Part shown: positions 1-6,421 of the stretch, piece by piece
Numbering within the stretch: the first letter of the stretch is position 1
How the letters are laid out: each line of letters begins with the position of its first letter
Source: Kangiella sp.
Lineage (GTDB): Bacteria; Pseudomonadota; Gammaproteobacteria; Enterobacterales; Kangiellaceae
DNA length: 6,972 bases
Direction of reading: 5' to 3'
Assembly: GCA_002733465.1 (NCBI GenBank)
Contig: NVVT01000006.1
Location: forward strand, 21,053 to 28,024
The notes under the pieces: generated by a model
Seen by the model: the letters and a program-made list of their open reading frames with translations, nothing else
Told to the model about the DNA's origin: nothing
Databases searched by the model: none
Made by a program: the position numbers and the translations under genes

Positions 1-504
1 ATTACTGGTGGCTCATACGGCGGTTATGCTTCAGCATGGGGAGCAACGGCACTAAGCGAACATTTTGCAGCCAGTGTGATGTTTGTTGGAATTAGTGACC
101 AACTTTCAAAGTTTGGAACCACAGATATTCCAAATGAAATGTATAATGTACACGCACGAAGTTATCCGTGGGAAAAGTGGCAATGGATGTTAGAACGTAG
201 TCCCATTTATCATACAGATAAAGCGAAAACGCCATTATTAATTATGCATGGAGATAGCGATACTCGAGTTCATCCGAGTCAGTCAATGGAGTTATATCGA
301 TATATTAAAACTCGCACAGATACACCGGTTAGACTAGTATTATATCCAGGTGAAGGGCATGGCAATCGGAAAGTGGCTGCTAAATTGGATTACTCTATAC
401 GTTTAATGCGATGGATGGAGTTTTACCTAAAAGGCAGGTCAAAGGGTAATAAGATTCCAAACTATAAAATCGATCATGCAAAAAAATTAAGCAAAACTAA
501 ATAG
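1..504 (+). CDS. S9-family (prolyl oligopeptidase-type) serine peptidase, C-terminal part only
   Basis: This frame is open from the first base and encodes the last 167 residues of an alpha/beta-hydrolase peptidase; the N-terminal part lies outside the window. The catalytic triad of the S9 family is visible. The nucleophile elbow is GGSYGGY, with Ser at visible residue 5. The acid is in HGDSDTRV, with Asp at residue 87. The histidine is in PGEGHGN, His at residue 120. Triad order and spacing match the C-terminal peptidase domain of prolyl oligopeptidase, acylaminoacyl-peptidase and dipeptidyl-peptidase relatives, which cleave short peptides. The missing beta-propeller would be needed to choose among them. 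The protein ends with a short lysine-rich tail after the last helix. A DUF4399-like gene follows 22 nt downstream on the same strand, so the two are probably co-transcribed. I see no link to the carbon-fixation genes. The family call is firm; the substrate is unknown. Confidence 0.93.
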   Translation: MTGGSYGGYASAWGATALSEHFAASVMFVGISDQLSKFGTTDIPNEMYNVHARSYPWEKWQWMLERSPIYHTDKAKTPLLIMHGDSDTRVHPSQSMELYRYIKTRTDTPVRLVLYPGEGHGNRKVAAKLDYSIRLMRWMEFYLKGRSKGNKIPNYKIDHAKKLSKTK

Positions 505-512
505 GCAAATCA

Positions 513-518
513 AAGGAG
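513..518 (+). promoter_or_regulatory. Shine-Dalgarno site of the DUF4399-like gene
   Basis: AAGGAG lies 8 nt before the ATG at 527. It is the strongest ribosome-binding site in the window and fixes the start of the exported protein. Confidence 0.85.
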
Positions 519-526
519 TTTTTAAA

Positions 527-952
527 ATGAATAAAATATTATCATTCGGATTATTATTAACTTTGTCGTTGGCGGTGCAAATTGTTTCAGCGACAGAACT
601 AAAGCGTTCTTTATCAATTGAAAATGCGCAAGTTTACATCATCACACCAAAGAATGGCGAAACTGTTCCAACGACGTTTAAGGTGGTTTTTGGATTGTCT
701 GGAATGGGAATTTCTCCAGCGGGATTTAATAAAAAATTCACTGGCCATCATCATTTGTTAATTGATGGAAAAACACCAGATTTACTAAAACCTTTAGGCG
801 GTGAAGTAAAACATTTTGGAGGAGGTCAAACCGAAGCGTTCGTAACCTTGCCAAAAGGTAAGCATACGTTATCGTTAATTTTAGGCGACTACTTACATCG
901 CCCCCACAATCCTGCCGTTGTATCTGAAGAAATTATTGTTCACGTAAAGTAA
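527..952 (+). CDS. Small exported DUF4399-like protein
   Basis: This is a 141-residue protein with a clear Sec signal peptide: Met-Asn-Lys, a hydrophobic stretch at about residues 4-20, and a probable signal peptidase I site after VSA (residue 22). The mature protein of about 119 residues is probably periplasmic. It resembles DUF4399 proteins as I remember them, with three conserved blocks: GHHHLLID (about residues 73-80), HFGGGQTEA (about 96-104) and GDYLHRPHNP (about 120-129), ending in beta strands. The clustered histidines suggest metal binding, but that is inference; the biochemical function of the family is not known to me. It starts 22 nt after the peptidase gene and has its own strong ribosome-binding site. 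A hairpin follows 7 nt after the stop codon, so it is probably the last gene of that operon. Confidence 0.88.
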   Translation: MNKILSFGLLLTLSLAVQIVSATELKRSLSIENAQVYIITPKNGETVPTTFKVVFGLSGMGISPAGFNKKFTGHHHLLIDGKTPDLLKPLGGEVKHFGGGQTEAFVTLPKGKHTLSLILGDYLHRPHNPAVVSEEIIVHVK

Positions 953-959
953 ATTAAAG

Positions 960-983
960 ATGCTTGAGAATAGACTCAAGCAT
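960..983. terminator. Probable bidirectional intrinsic terminator between convergent operons
   Basis: A perfect 9-bp inverted repeat, ATGCTTGAG (960-968) and CTCAAGCAT (975-983), encloses a 6-nt loop. On the plus strand it is followed by TTTTC. On the minus strand it is followed by the weaker CTTTAATTT. It lies between the DUF4399-like gene (stop at 952) and the end of the phosphoribulokinase gene (1002), exactly where two converging transcripts must stop. Confidence 0.75.
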
Positions 984-1001
984 TTTCTAATTATGTCCTC
1001 T

Positions 1002-1895
1002 TTAAACGTATTCTTTACGCCATTCTAACTCGCCAGTTTCAACTAAGTTTTTGATTAATGGTTCTATAATCGTTTCTAATGCAAATCCCATTTTTCCGCC
1101 AGGAATAACAATGGTATTTTTACGAGACATAAACGATCCATTCAACATATCAAGCAAATAACTATAATCAATTTGACGATATATTTTAGTACCAAATCTT
1201 ATGACTACTAAACTTTCATCCATGGTTGGAATGTCTCTAGCGATAAATGGATTGGAAGTATCAACAAGAGGAACTCGTTGAAAATTAATATGTGTGTGAG
1301 TGTATTGAGGTGTCATGTAGTGAACATAATCGTGCATTCGTCTTAGGATAGTATCTGTCACTTTGTCAGTCGCGTAACCCCGTTCTTTTGTATCTCGATG
1401 AATTTTTTGGATCCATTCCAAGTTAACGATGGGTGTGACACCGATTAAAAGATCGACATGCTTGCCAACATCAATATCCCCGTCTTTTGCAGCGCCATGT
1501 AAGCCTTCATAAAAAAGAAAGTCTGTACCTTCTTCAATATCTTCCCAAGGGCTAAATGTGCCGGGATCTTGATTATAAGGTTCAGCTTCTAAATCGTTGT
1601 GTAAGTATTTTCGATTTTTTCCGGTGCCAGATTCACCATACTGCTTAAACAAGTCTTCAAGTTTTCCAAATTCATTGCCAGATGCGCCAAAGTGACTTAA
1701 TACTTGCCCTAATCGCTCGGCTTGAATTAGCGCTTGTCCCATTTGTTTTCTTTCGTATTTATGAAAACTATCGCCTTCAACAACCACTGGTTTAAAACCA
1801 TTACGACGATAGATATGTTGCATGGCTGTTTTTACCGTAGAGGTGCCCGCTCCTGAAGATCCGGTGACGGCGACGATGGGATGTTTTTTAGACAT
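1002..1895 (-). CDS. cbbP: Phosphoribulokinase, class I proteobacterial type
   Basis: This enzyme phosphorylates ribulose 5-phosphate with ATP to ribulose 1,5-bisphosphate, the CO2 acceptor of RuBisCO, in the cytoplasm. At 297 residues it has the usual length of the proteobacterial class I enzyme. The P-loop is GSSGAGTST (residues 12-20). Asp42, His45 and Arg49 in EGDSFHKYER match, from memory, the catalytic and substrate-binding residues of the Rhodobacter enzyme. FYEGLHG (128-134) carries the Walker-B-like Glu, and KIHRD (164-168) carries the conserved Lys, Arg and Asp. Blocks such as INFQRVP and VDTSNPFIAR are also typical. After RG the family signature reads YATD rather than the usual Y-[ST]-x-E, a mild variation. 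The ATG at 1895 is supported by GAGGTA at 1901-1906, 5 nt upstream. It is the last gene of the minus-strand operon, 33 nt after gph. Class I enzymes are often activated by NADH and inhibited by AMP; this was not checked here. Confidence 0.97.
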   Translation of the reverse strand: MSKKHPIVAVTGSSGAGTSTVKTAMQHIYRRNGFKPVVVEGDSFHKYERKQMGQALIQAERLGQVLSHFGASGNEFGKLEDLFKQYGESGTGKNRKYLHNDLEAEPYNQDPGTFSPWEDIEEGTDFLFYEGLHGAAKDGDIDVGKHVDLLIGVTPIVNLEWIQKIHRDTKERGYATDKVTDTILRRMHDYVHYMTPQYTHTHINFQRVPLVDTSNPFIARDIPTMDESLVVIRFGTKIYRQIDYSYLLDMLNGSFMSRKNTIVIPGGKMGFALETIIEPLIKNLVETGELEWRKEYV

Positions 1896-1919
1896 GGTGT
1901 TACCTCGTTTAGTAAACTT

Positions 1920-1953
1920 GAATGCTTTTCAAATTCGAATGTTTTTCAAATTC
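1920..1953. repeat. 17-bp imperfect tandem duplication across the 3' end of gph
   Basis: GAATGCTTTTCAAATTC (1920-1936) is followed directly by GAATGTTTTTCAAATTC (1937-1953), with one mismatch (C1925 versus T1942). The gph stop codon (1929-1931) falls inside the copy nearer the phosphoribulokinase gene. Because 17 is not a multiple of 3, the duplication changes the reading frame of the gph tail. Confidence 0.9.
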
Positions 1954-2603
1954 GAGAGAATGGCTTTTACATTATAAAGAGTAAGATCTTGGCCTTGGTT
2001 ATAGCCATAATCAACGCAAATCATTTGCATATTGGCGGCTTGTGCTGCCTTTATATCATTGACCGAGTCGCCAACCATAGCGCAAAATTCATTCTCAATG
2101 CCCAGTTTATTTGCAGCATACAATAAAGGTTCTGGATGTGGTTTTTTGTTCGATAAATCGTCACCGCAAACAACAATTTCAAAATAAGAATCAATTTTTA
2201 ACATTTGTAAAAGTGGCAAAGTAAAGGCTCTATTTTTGTTAGTAATACACGCCATCGGAATTTTATTTTGTTTTAAGTACTCCAGTATTTCATTTACACC
2301 GGGATAGAGTTTTGATAATTTTCCACTTTGTTTTAGGTATGCATCAAAAAATATTTTTCTAGCGCTCCAGAATTGATCATCACCAGCGACGCCATCTACA
2401 GAATTAGTCAATGCACGGTGCAATAATTTATCGACGCCATTACCTATCCAACTTTTCACTTTCTCTTGATTAGGCGTTTCTAAACCTAGTTGATTAAATG
2501 TAATCGAAATCGAATCAGTAAGATCCGGCTCACTATCCACTAGTGTTCCATCTAAATCAAAAAGAAAGGCTTTGCAGTTGATTTGTATTGATGAGTCGGG
2601 CAT
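1929..2603 (-). CDS. gph: Phosphoglycolate phosphatase (HAD superfamily)
   Basis: This enzyme hydrolyses 2-phosphoglycolate, the toxic by-product of RuBisCO oxygenation, to glycolate in the cytoplasm. In CBB clusters the same enzyme is called CbbZ. The 224-residue protein has all HAD motifs. Motif I is FDLDGTLVDS, with nucleophile Asp16 and Asp18. Motif II is ITNKN, Thr121. The motif III lysine is in KKPHPEPL (about Lys154), and motif IV is VGDSVND with Asp179 and Asp183. The helical cap between motifs I and II is the Gph type. The ATG at 2603 lies only 6 nt after the rpe stop codon and has no good ribosome-binding site, suggesting translational coupling. The extreme C-terminus (NIRI) arises from a 17-bp tandem duplication; the core fold should be unaffected. 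Other HAD sugar phosphatases remain possible from sequence alone, but the operon context supports Gph. Confidence 0.92.
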   Translation of the reverse strand: MPDSSIQINCKAFLFDLDGTLVDSEPDLTDSISITFNQLGLETPNQEKVKSWIGNGVDKLLHRALTNSVDGVAGDDQFWSARKIFFDAYLKQSGKLSKLYPGVNEILEYLKQNKIPMACITNKNRAFTLPLLQMLKIDSYFEIVVCGDDLSNKKPHPEPLLYAANKLGIENEFCAMVGDSVNDIKAAQAANMQMICVDYGYNQGQDLTLYNVKAILSNLKNIRI

Positions 2604-2609
2604 TTTAAA

Positions 2610-3278
2610 TTATTTGGCCAATTCTGCTTTCATGGCGTCGATTGTTGCCTTGTAATCATCAGTATTAAAAATAGCCGATCCTGCCACAAACGTGTCTGCA
2701 CCCGCATCGGCTATTTCCCTAATATTATTGATTTTAACGCCACCATCTATTTCTAAGCGTATATCTCTTCCACTTAAATCAATCAACTTGCGAGCGATCT
2801 TTAATTTTTCTAATGCGTTAGGAATAAAAGATTGCCCGCCAAAGCCAGGATTAACCGACATAATTAAAATCATATCAATTTTGTCCATGACAAATTCAAG
2901 ACAATCAAGTGAGGTAGCAGGATTAAAAACTAAACCAGCCTTAACGCCCGCTTGTTTAATAATTTGCAAACTCCGATCAACATGCTTTGATGCTTCGGGG
3001 TGAAAGGTAATCATGGACGCACCCGCTTTAATAAACTGTTCGATTAAATCATCTACGGGCTCCACCATTAAATGCACATCAATGGGGGCAGTGATTCCGT
3101 AGTCCACCAGGGCTTTACAAACAGGTGGCCCAAAAGTCAAGTTAGGAACATAGTGGTTATCCATCACATCAAAGTGAACCCAGTCAGCTCCCGCTTTGAT
3201 TACCTCAGCAACATCGTCGCCTAAACGAGCTAGATCTGCTGAAAGAATAGAAGGCGCAATTTTGATAGATTGTTTCAT
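2610..3278 (-). CDS. rpe: Ribulose-phosphate 3-epimerase
   Basis: This TIM-barrel enzyme interconverts xylulose 5-phosphate and ribulose 5-phosphate, feeding phosphoribulokinase in the CBB cycle and also serving the pentose phosphate pathway. The 222-residue length is standard. It begins with the typical IAPSILSAD block. The metal-binding and catalytic residues are His35 and Asp37 in VHFDVMD, His69 in DVHLMVE and Asp178 in EIDGGV. The loop NPGFGGQ (143-149) and the phosphate-binding VAGSAIF block (about 198-204) are intact. AAAGGT about 9 nt upstream (around 3288-3292) supports the ATG at 3278. It lies 46 nt after the IMPase-family gene and 6 nt before gph on the minus strand. In a CBB setting it can also be called cbbE. 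Confidence 0.97.
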   Translation of the reverse strand: MKQSIKIAPSILSADLARLGDDVAEVIKAGADWVHFDVMDNHYVPNLTFGPPVCKALVDYGITAPIDVHLMVEPVDDLIEQFIKAGASMITFHPEASKHVDRSLQIIKQAGVKAGLVFNPATSLDCLEFVMDKIDMILIMSVNPGFGGQSFIPNALEKLKIARKLIDLSGRDIRLEIDGGVKINNIREIADAGADTFVAGSAIFNTDDYKATIDAMKAELAK

Positions 3279-3308
3279 TATAATTAACCTTTGTTAAATA
3301 GAATCTTT

Positions 3309-3320
3309 CTTGAATTCAAG
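3309..3320. repeat. 12-bp perfect palindrome in the IMPase-rpe gap
   Basis: CTTGAATTCAAG is a perfect palindrome without a loop in the 46-nt gap between the phosphatase gene and rpe. No U-run follows on the minus strand, so it is not a normal terminator. A TATAAT hexamer on the minus strand (3324-3329) lies just upstream, overlapping the phosphatase stop codon, but no -35 box sits at a suitable distance. The palindrome could be an operator, a processing hairpin or chance in AT-rich DNA. Confidence 0.35.
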
Positions 3321-3324
3321 TCTA

Positions 3325-4179
3325 TTATAATCCAACTACGTTAGATAATTTTTGTTGGTTTAAATTTTTTGAAAAAAGACTCTTACCAAAATAGTTTTGC
3401 CATTGAACCATCATTTTGTCATTTGAGGCTGCAATCACGCTCTTGCTATGCAAATTATTTTGGAAAACCTTTTCACCATCAAATGTAAGTAAGCTACCAT
3501 TAGCATTTTCTAAAATTATTGCTCCTGCAGCATGATCCCAAAGCATTTGTTTACCATGTAAATAAATCTGACAACGATTAGCTGCTATCCAACATAAATC
3601 AAGCGCGCTGGCACCAAAACTTCTTTGTGAACGATAGGGTTGGTTGGTCACTAATTCGGTTGCTATTTCTGCAGTTAATCGTTTGAAGTCTATTAACGCC
3701 ATAGCTTGCGAAAGTGAGGGTGTTTCAGACTCAGATATCTCAAGGATTGGTTTCCCATTGATTGTGGTGATTCTATTTTTCATCGTAGCAAAACATTCAT
3801 CTCTATTAGGATCGTAAACCACACCAAGCTCTACCACTCCATCGATGATTAAAGCAATACTAACGCACCAATAGGGGAGCCCTTGAGTATAGTTTGATGT
3901 GCCATCAAGTGGATCAATGCACCAATAACTAGGTCGTTCTTGGCTCAATAAATCTTCTTGTTGCTTAGTCGTTAATTCTTCACTTAATACCGGCAAATCA
4001 TACAAACGAGGTAATTCGTCAATTAGCATATTATGCGCTTGAGTATCGGCCAGAGTTACCCAACTTCCGTCATCTTTAACACTGGTGGAATCCTTTGCAG
4101 TATTAGATTCAAAAATAGGCATTAGAATTTCATTAGAAACTCGAATCGCTAAATTTGACACTTTTGCTAAAAGACACAT
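3325..4179 (-). CDS. Inositol-monophosphatase-family phosphatase (possible sugar bisphosphatase)
   Basis: The metal-dependent IMPase fold is clear. Numbered from the ATG at 4179 (284 residues), SEE at 66-68 supplies the first metal-binding Glu, IDPLDGTSNY at 88-97 has Asp89 and Asp92, and LWDHAAG at 213-219 has the last metal-ligand Asp215. The N-terminal block GSWVTLAD is also typical. The family includes inositol monophosphatase (SuhB), 3'-phosphoadenosine phosphatase (CysQ), HisN-type histidinol phosphatase and archaeal-type fructose-1,6-bisphosphatases. DPLDGT followed by NYTQGLPYW looks nearest to the IMPase branch. As first gene of a CBB operon it could act on fructose or sedoheptulose bisphosphate, but that is inference. 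The start is uncertain: in-frame GTG (4191) and TTG (4194) lie upstream, and none of the three has a clear ribosome-binding site. I chose the ATG because it begins just before the first predicted family helix. Confidence 0.85.
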   Translation of the reverse strand: MCLLAKVSNLAIRVSNEILMPIFESNTAKDSTSVKDDGSWVTLADTQAHNMLIDELPRLYDLPVLSEELTTKQQEDLLSQERPSYWCIDPLDGTSNYTQGLPYWCVSIALIIDGVVELGVVYDPNRDECFATMKNRITTINGKPILEISESETPSLSQAMALIDFKRLTAEIATELVTNQPYRSQRSFGASALDLCWIAANRCQIYLHGKQMLWDHAAGAIILENANGSLLTFDGEKVFQNNLHSKSVIAASNDKMMVQWQNYFGKSLFSKNLNQQKLSNVVGL

Positions 4180-4295
4180 GAGCTTTTTCACCAATTAATA
4201 TTAGGTTTAAGAATAATTGAATGGTGAGTATGCACATTCCTTAATATAAATAATAATCAATATTTTTTAGACTCTTGATAAGCTATACTTTATGC
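4180..4295. promoter_or_regulatory. Divergent promoter/operator region between the CBB operon and cbbR
   Basis: About 116 very AT-rich bases separate the divergently transcribed phosphatase-rpe-gph-prk operon and cbbR. LysR regulators of this kind classically bind in such a gap to control both sides. One stretch, 4241-4253, reads TTA-N7-TAA and fits the TNA-N7-TNA pattern described for CbbR sites, but in DNA this AT-rich the match is weak evidence. On the plus strand TATACT (4284-4289) resembles a -10 box for cbbR; no convincing -35 box was found at the usual spacing. I could not place a confident promoter for the minus-strand operon. Confidence 0.55.
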
Positions 4296-5231
4296 ATGGG
4301 CTACCCAATAACATTTAGACAATTAGAAATATTTAACTCTGTGGCTAAGCATTTAAGCTATACACGAGCTTCAGAAGAACTCCATTTGAGCCAACCTGCT
4401 GTATCTATGCAAGTTAAGCAGATGGAAAATTTATTGGATGCTGCATTAACAGAAAAGATAGGTAAAAAACTATTTTTAACTCCTGTAGGGCAAGTCATTT
4501 GGGATTATGCGATACATGTTCTGTCCTCTAAATCGGCAATGGAAGAAACCATTGCGTCAATGAGAGGTTCAGAAAAGGGGCATTTACGCCTTGCGGTACC
4601 TGAAACAGCTAATCAATTTGTAACGCTTTCCCTCGCTCAATTTAGGAAGTTGCATCCAGGCATTAGTTTTGAATTATTGATCCATAACCGTCAAGGTTTG
4701 TTGGAGTGTATGAAAAATAATGAAGCCGATCTGGTGATTATGGGGCAAACTCCAGAAGAGTTAGACTTAGAAACGCGTTCTTTTATGAATAATCCATTGG
4801 TTATTATCGCTCCGGTGAACCATCCTTTAACCAAACGGAAATCAATTAAACTATCAGATTTGGCTGAGTTAGAATTCGTTGTTAGAGAAGTTGGCTCCGG
4901 GACTCGGTTAGCCATGCAAAAATTCTTTTCTCAACATAAAGCTACCTTAAAAACCTCGATGGAAATGCCCACTAATGAGGCAATTAAACAAGCTGTTTCT
5001 GCAGGACTAGGCTTGGGTATTGTCTCATTGCATACACTTCAACAAGAGCTAGCGTTAAATCTTGTAGAACTATTGAATGTTAAAGAAATGCCGATTATGA
5101 GGATCTGGTATATGGTTCATCAAAAACAGAAAATAGTGACCCCCGCAATGCAGGTATTTATGGATTTTGTGAGTGAAAAAACTGAGAATATTTGGGTTGA
5201 GAAATACCCTAGTTTAGATACTTATTTATAG
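4296..5231 (+). CDS. cbbR: LysR-family transcriptional regulator, CbbR type
   Basis: CbbR activates CBB-cycle operons in response to metabolites such as ribulose 1,5-bisphosphate or NADPH, depending on species. From the ATG at 4296 the protein has 311 residues. The N-terminal winged helix-turn-helix begins TFRQLEIF and contains the recognition region LHLSQPAVSMQVKQME (about residues 30-45). The C-terminal periplasmic-binding-protein-like sensor has blocks characteristic of CbbR as I remember it: an IMGQTPEELD segment, NPLVIIAP and VREVGSGTR. The frame is open upstream to a TTG at 4275, but the ATG gives the usual CbbR N-terminus. No Shine-Dalgarno sequence precedes it. It is divergent from the CBB operon, the common arrangement for a regulator and its target. 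Its stop codon is one base from the stop codon of the convergent diguanylate cyclase gene. Confidence 0.94.
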   Translation: MGYPITFRQLEIFNSVAKHLSYTRASEELHLSQPAVSMQVKQMENLLDAALTEKIGKKLFLTPVGQVIWDYAIHVLSSKSAMEETIASMRGSEKGHLRLAVPETANQFVTLSLAQFRKLHPGISFELLIHNRQGLLECMKNNEADLVIMGQTPEELDLETRSFMNNPLVIIAPVNHPLTKRKSIKLSDLAELEFVVREVGSGTRLAMQKFFSQHKATLKTSMEMPTNEAIKQAVSAGLGLGIVSLHTLQQELALNLVELLNVKEMPIMRIWYMVHQKQKIVTPAMQVFMDFVSEKTENIWVEKYPSLDTYL

Positions 5232-5232
5232 T

Positions 5233-6276
5233 TTAGACTGTCGCAACAACTGTTTGATTACGTCCATTAGACTTTGCCTTATAAAGAGCGTTATCGGCTA
5301 TCGTTAGCCATTCACTATAACTGTTCATTTCTCCAGATAATTCTGAGATACCTAAACTGATACTACCTTTTATATCCAATTTTGAGTGAAGATTAGTATT
5401 TGCTACTTTTTCTCTTAAACGTTCAGCTAAAATTTCGGCCTCTAATTTACCCGTTTTAGGTAATAGGATACAAAATTCTTCACCGCCGTACCTGCCACAA
5501 ATATCGGTTTCTCGAGCGGTTTCTTCGATCAATGAAGAAATTTTTTGCAAGACCTCATCTCCCACTATATGTCCATATTGGTCATTGATTTTTTTAAAGT
5601 GATCAACGTCTATGAAGATGACGCTAGTACTGGATTCTTCTCTTTTATTCAGTTTAAAAGAACGATCAAGTTGATTTTCCCAATATCGACGGTTATTTAG
5701 TCCTGTTAAACCGTCAATTCGACTAAGGCTGATCAGCTTTGCTTGTTTGTCCGCAACTTTTAAACCGAGTTTATGAGAGGTGAAACCAACCAAAAGAGGA
5801 TATATCACTAACACGGGTATGCAGGCAAAAACTTGATACATTTCTGATTCCATTTTAAAGGTAAAATCAAAAACAAGTGAACTAACAAATATGCCTACAA
5901 ATTCTATAACTAGCGCGAATAAAGCACTTCTCAGTCCAAGCAGAGTTATTATGGATAGGATATGCATGCTAAGTATCGCAAGGCTTGGAATGAAGTTGAA
6001 AGACATTAATGGGATCCAAGCGCCCATTATAAATGCATCAATATAAAGGTGTGTTACTTCTCTTTTTGAAGGATTCTTAGATTTGATTGCTAATAGGTAA
6101 GATAAATGTGGCCAAACTAGGCACCAAAAAAATAAAGTCGCCCAAACTCCAATGTGTATATTACTTTCATAAAAGCTAGCCGAAATTGCTAGTAAAGCTA
6201 ATAATAAGCCTATTATTTTGGGTCTATAGATTCTTTTTACAAAACGAATAGAAGATTTATTTAATGTGTTATTCAA
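5233..6276 (-). CDS. Membrane diguanylate cyclase, MASE2-GGDEF
   Basis: This enzyme makes cyclic di-GMP from two GTP at the inner membrane. Residues about 11-135 match the MASE2 sensor domain of AdrA/DgcC-type cyclases: IYRPKIIGLLL, LVWPHLSYLLA and IDAFIMGAW are recognisable MASE2 blocks, and further hydrophobic segments continue to about residue 165. The GGDEF domain follows (about 184-343) with IDVDHFKKIND (metal-binding Asp223), active-site GGEEF (264-268) and the inhibitory I-site RETD (255-258) eight residues before GGEEF. It should therefore be catalytically active and product-inhibited. The start is TTG at 6276, supported by GAGGGA at 6286-6291, 9 nt upstream; the first internal Met (residue 84) would destroy MASE2. 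No EAL domain is present. Its signal and target are unknown. It follows the 133-aa gene on the same strand after a 185-nt gap, so it may have its own promoter. Confidence 0.93.
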   Translation of the reverse strand: MNNTLNKSSIRFVKRIYRPKIIGLLLALLAISASFYESNIHIGVWATLFFWCLVWPHLSYLLAIKSKNPSKREVTHLYIDAFIMGAWIPLMSFNFIPSLAILSMHILSIITLLGLRSALFALVIEFVGIFVSSLVFDFTFKMESEMYQVFACIPVLVIYPLLVGFTSHKLGLKVADKQAKLISLSRIDGLTGLNNRRYWENQLDRSFKLNKREESSTSVIFIDVDHFKKINDQYGHIVGDEVLQKISSLIEETARETDICGRYGGEEFCILLPKTGKLEAEILAERLREKVANTNLHSKLDIKGSISLGISELSGEMNSYSEWLTIADNALYKAKSNGRNQTVVATV

Positions 6277-6285
6277 GTCTAAAGA

Positions 6286-6291
6286 TCCCTC
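6286..6291 (-). promoter_or_regulatory. Shine-Dalgarno site that decides the TTG start of the diguanylate cyclase
   Basis: On the minus strand GAGGGA lies 9 nt before TTG at 6276. No ATG or GTG start precedes the MASE2 domain with comparable support, so this site justifies the rare start codon. Confidence 0.7.
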
Positions 6292-6421
6292 GAATACGAT
6301 TTTTGATGGTGATTTTTATTATTAAATGTCATTTTGCATCGCAATTGAATTTTTCCGTCATTTGTAAAAGCATAGCAGATATTTTAGATAAAACTCAGTT
6401 ATGAATGAGTGTTGTGTGATG

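Noticed and set aside
1881..2126. 81-codon plus-strand open frame opposite gph and the gph-prk junction
   Set aside because: It lies antisense to well-supported gph, spans the tandem duplication, has no ribosome-binding site and resembles no protein family.
2692..3003. 103-codon plus-strand open frame opposite rpe
   Set aside because: It is fully antisense to an intact rpe with all catalytic residues; it looks like a shadow of the coding strand.
3324..3329. TATAAT on the minus strand upstream of rpe as an internal promoter
   Set aside because: No -35 box at 16-18 nt and no extended -10 motif; it overlaps the phosphatase stop codon in AT-rich DNA, so chance is likely.
4691..4915. 74-codon minus-strand open frame inside cbbR
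   Set aside because: It is antisense to the CbbR sensor domain and has no start signal or recognisable sequence.
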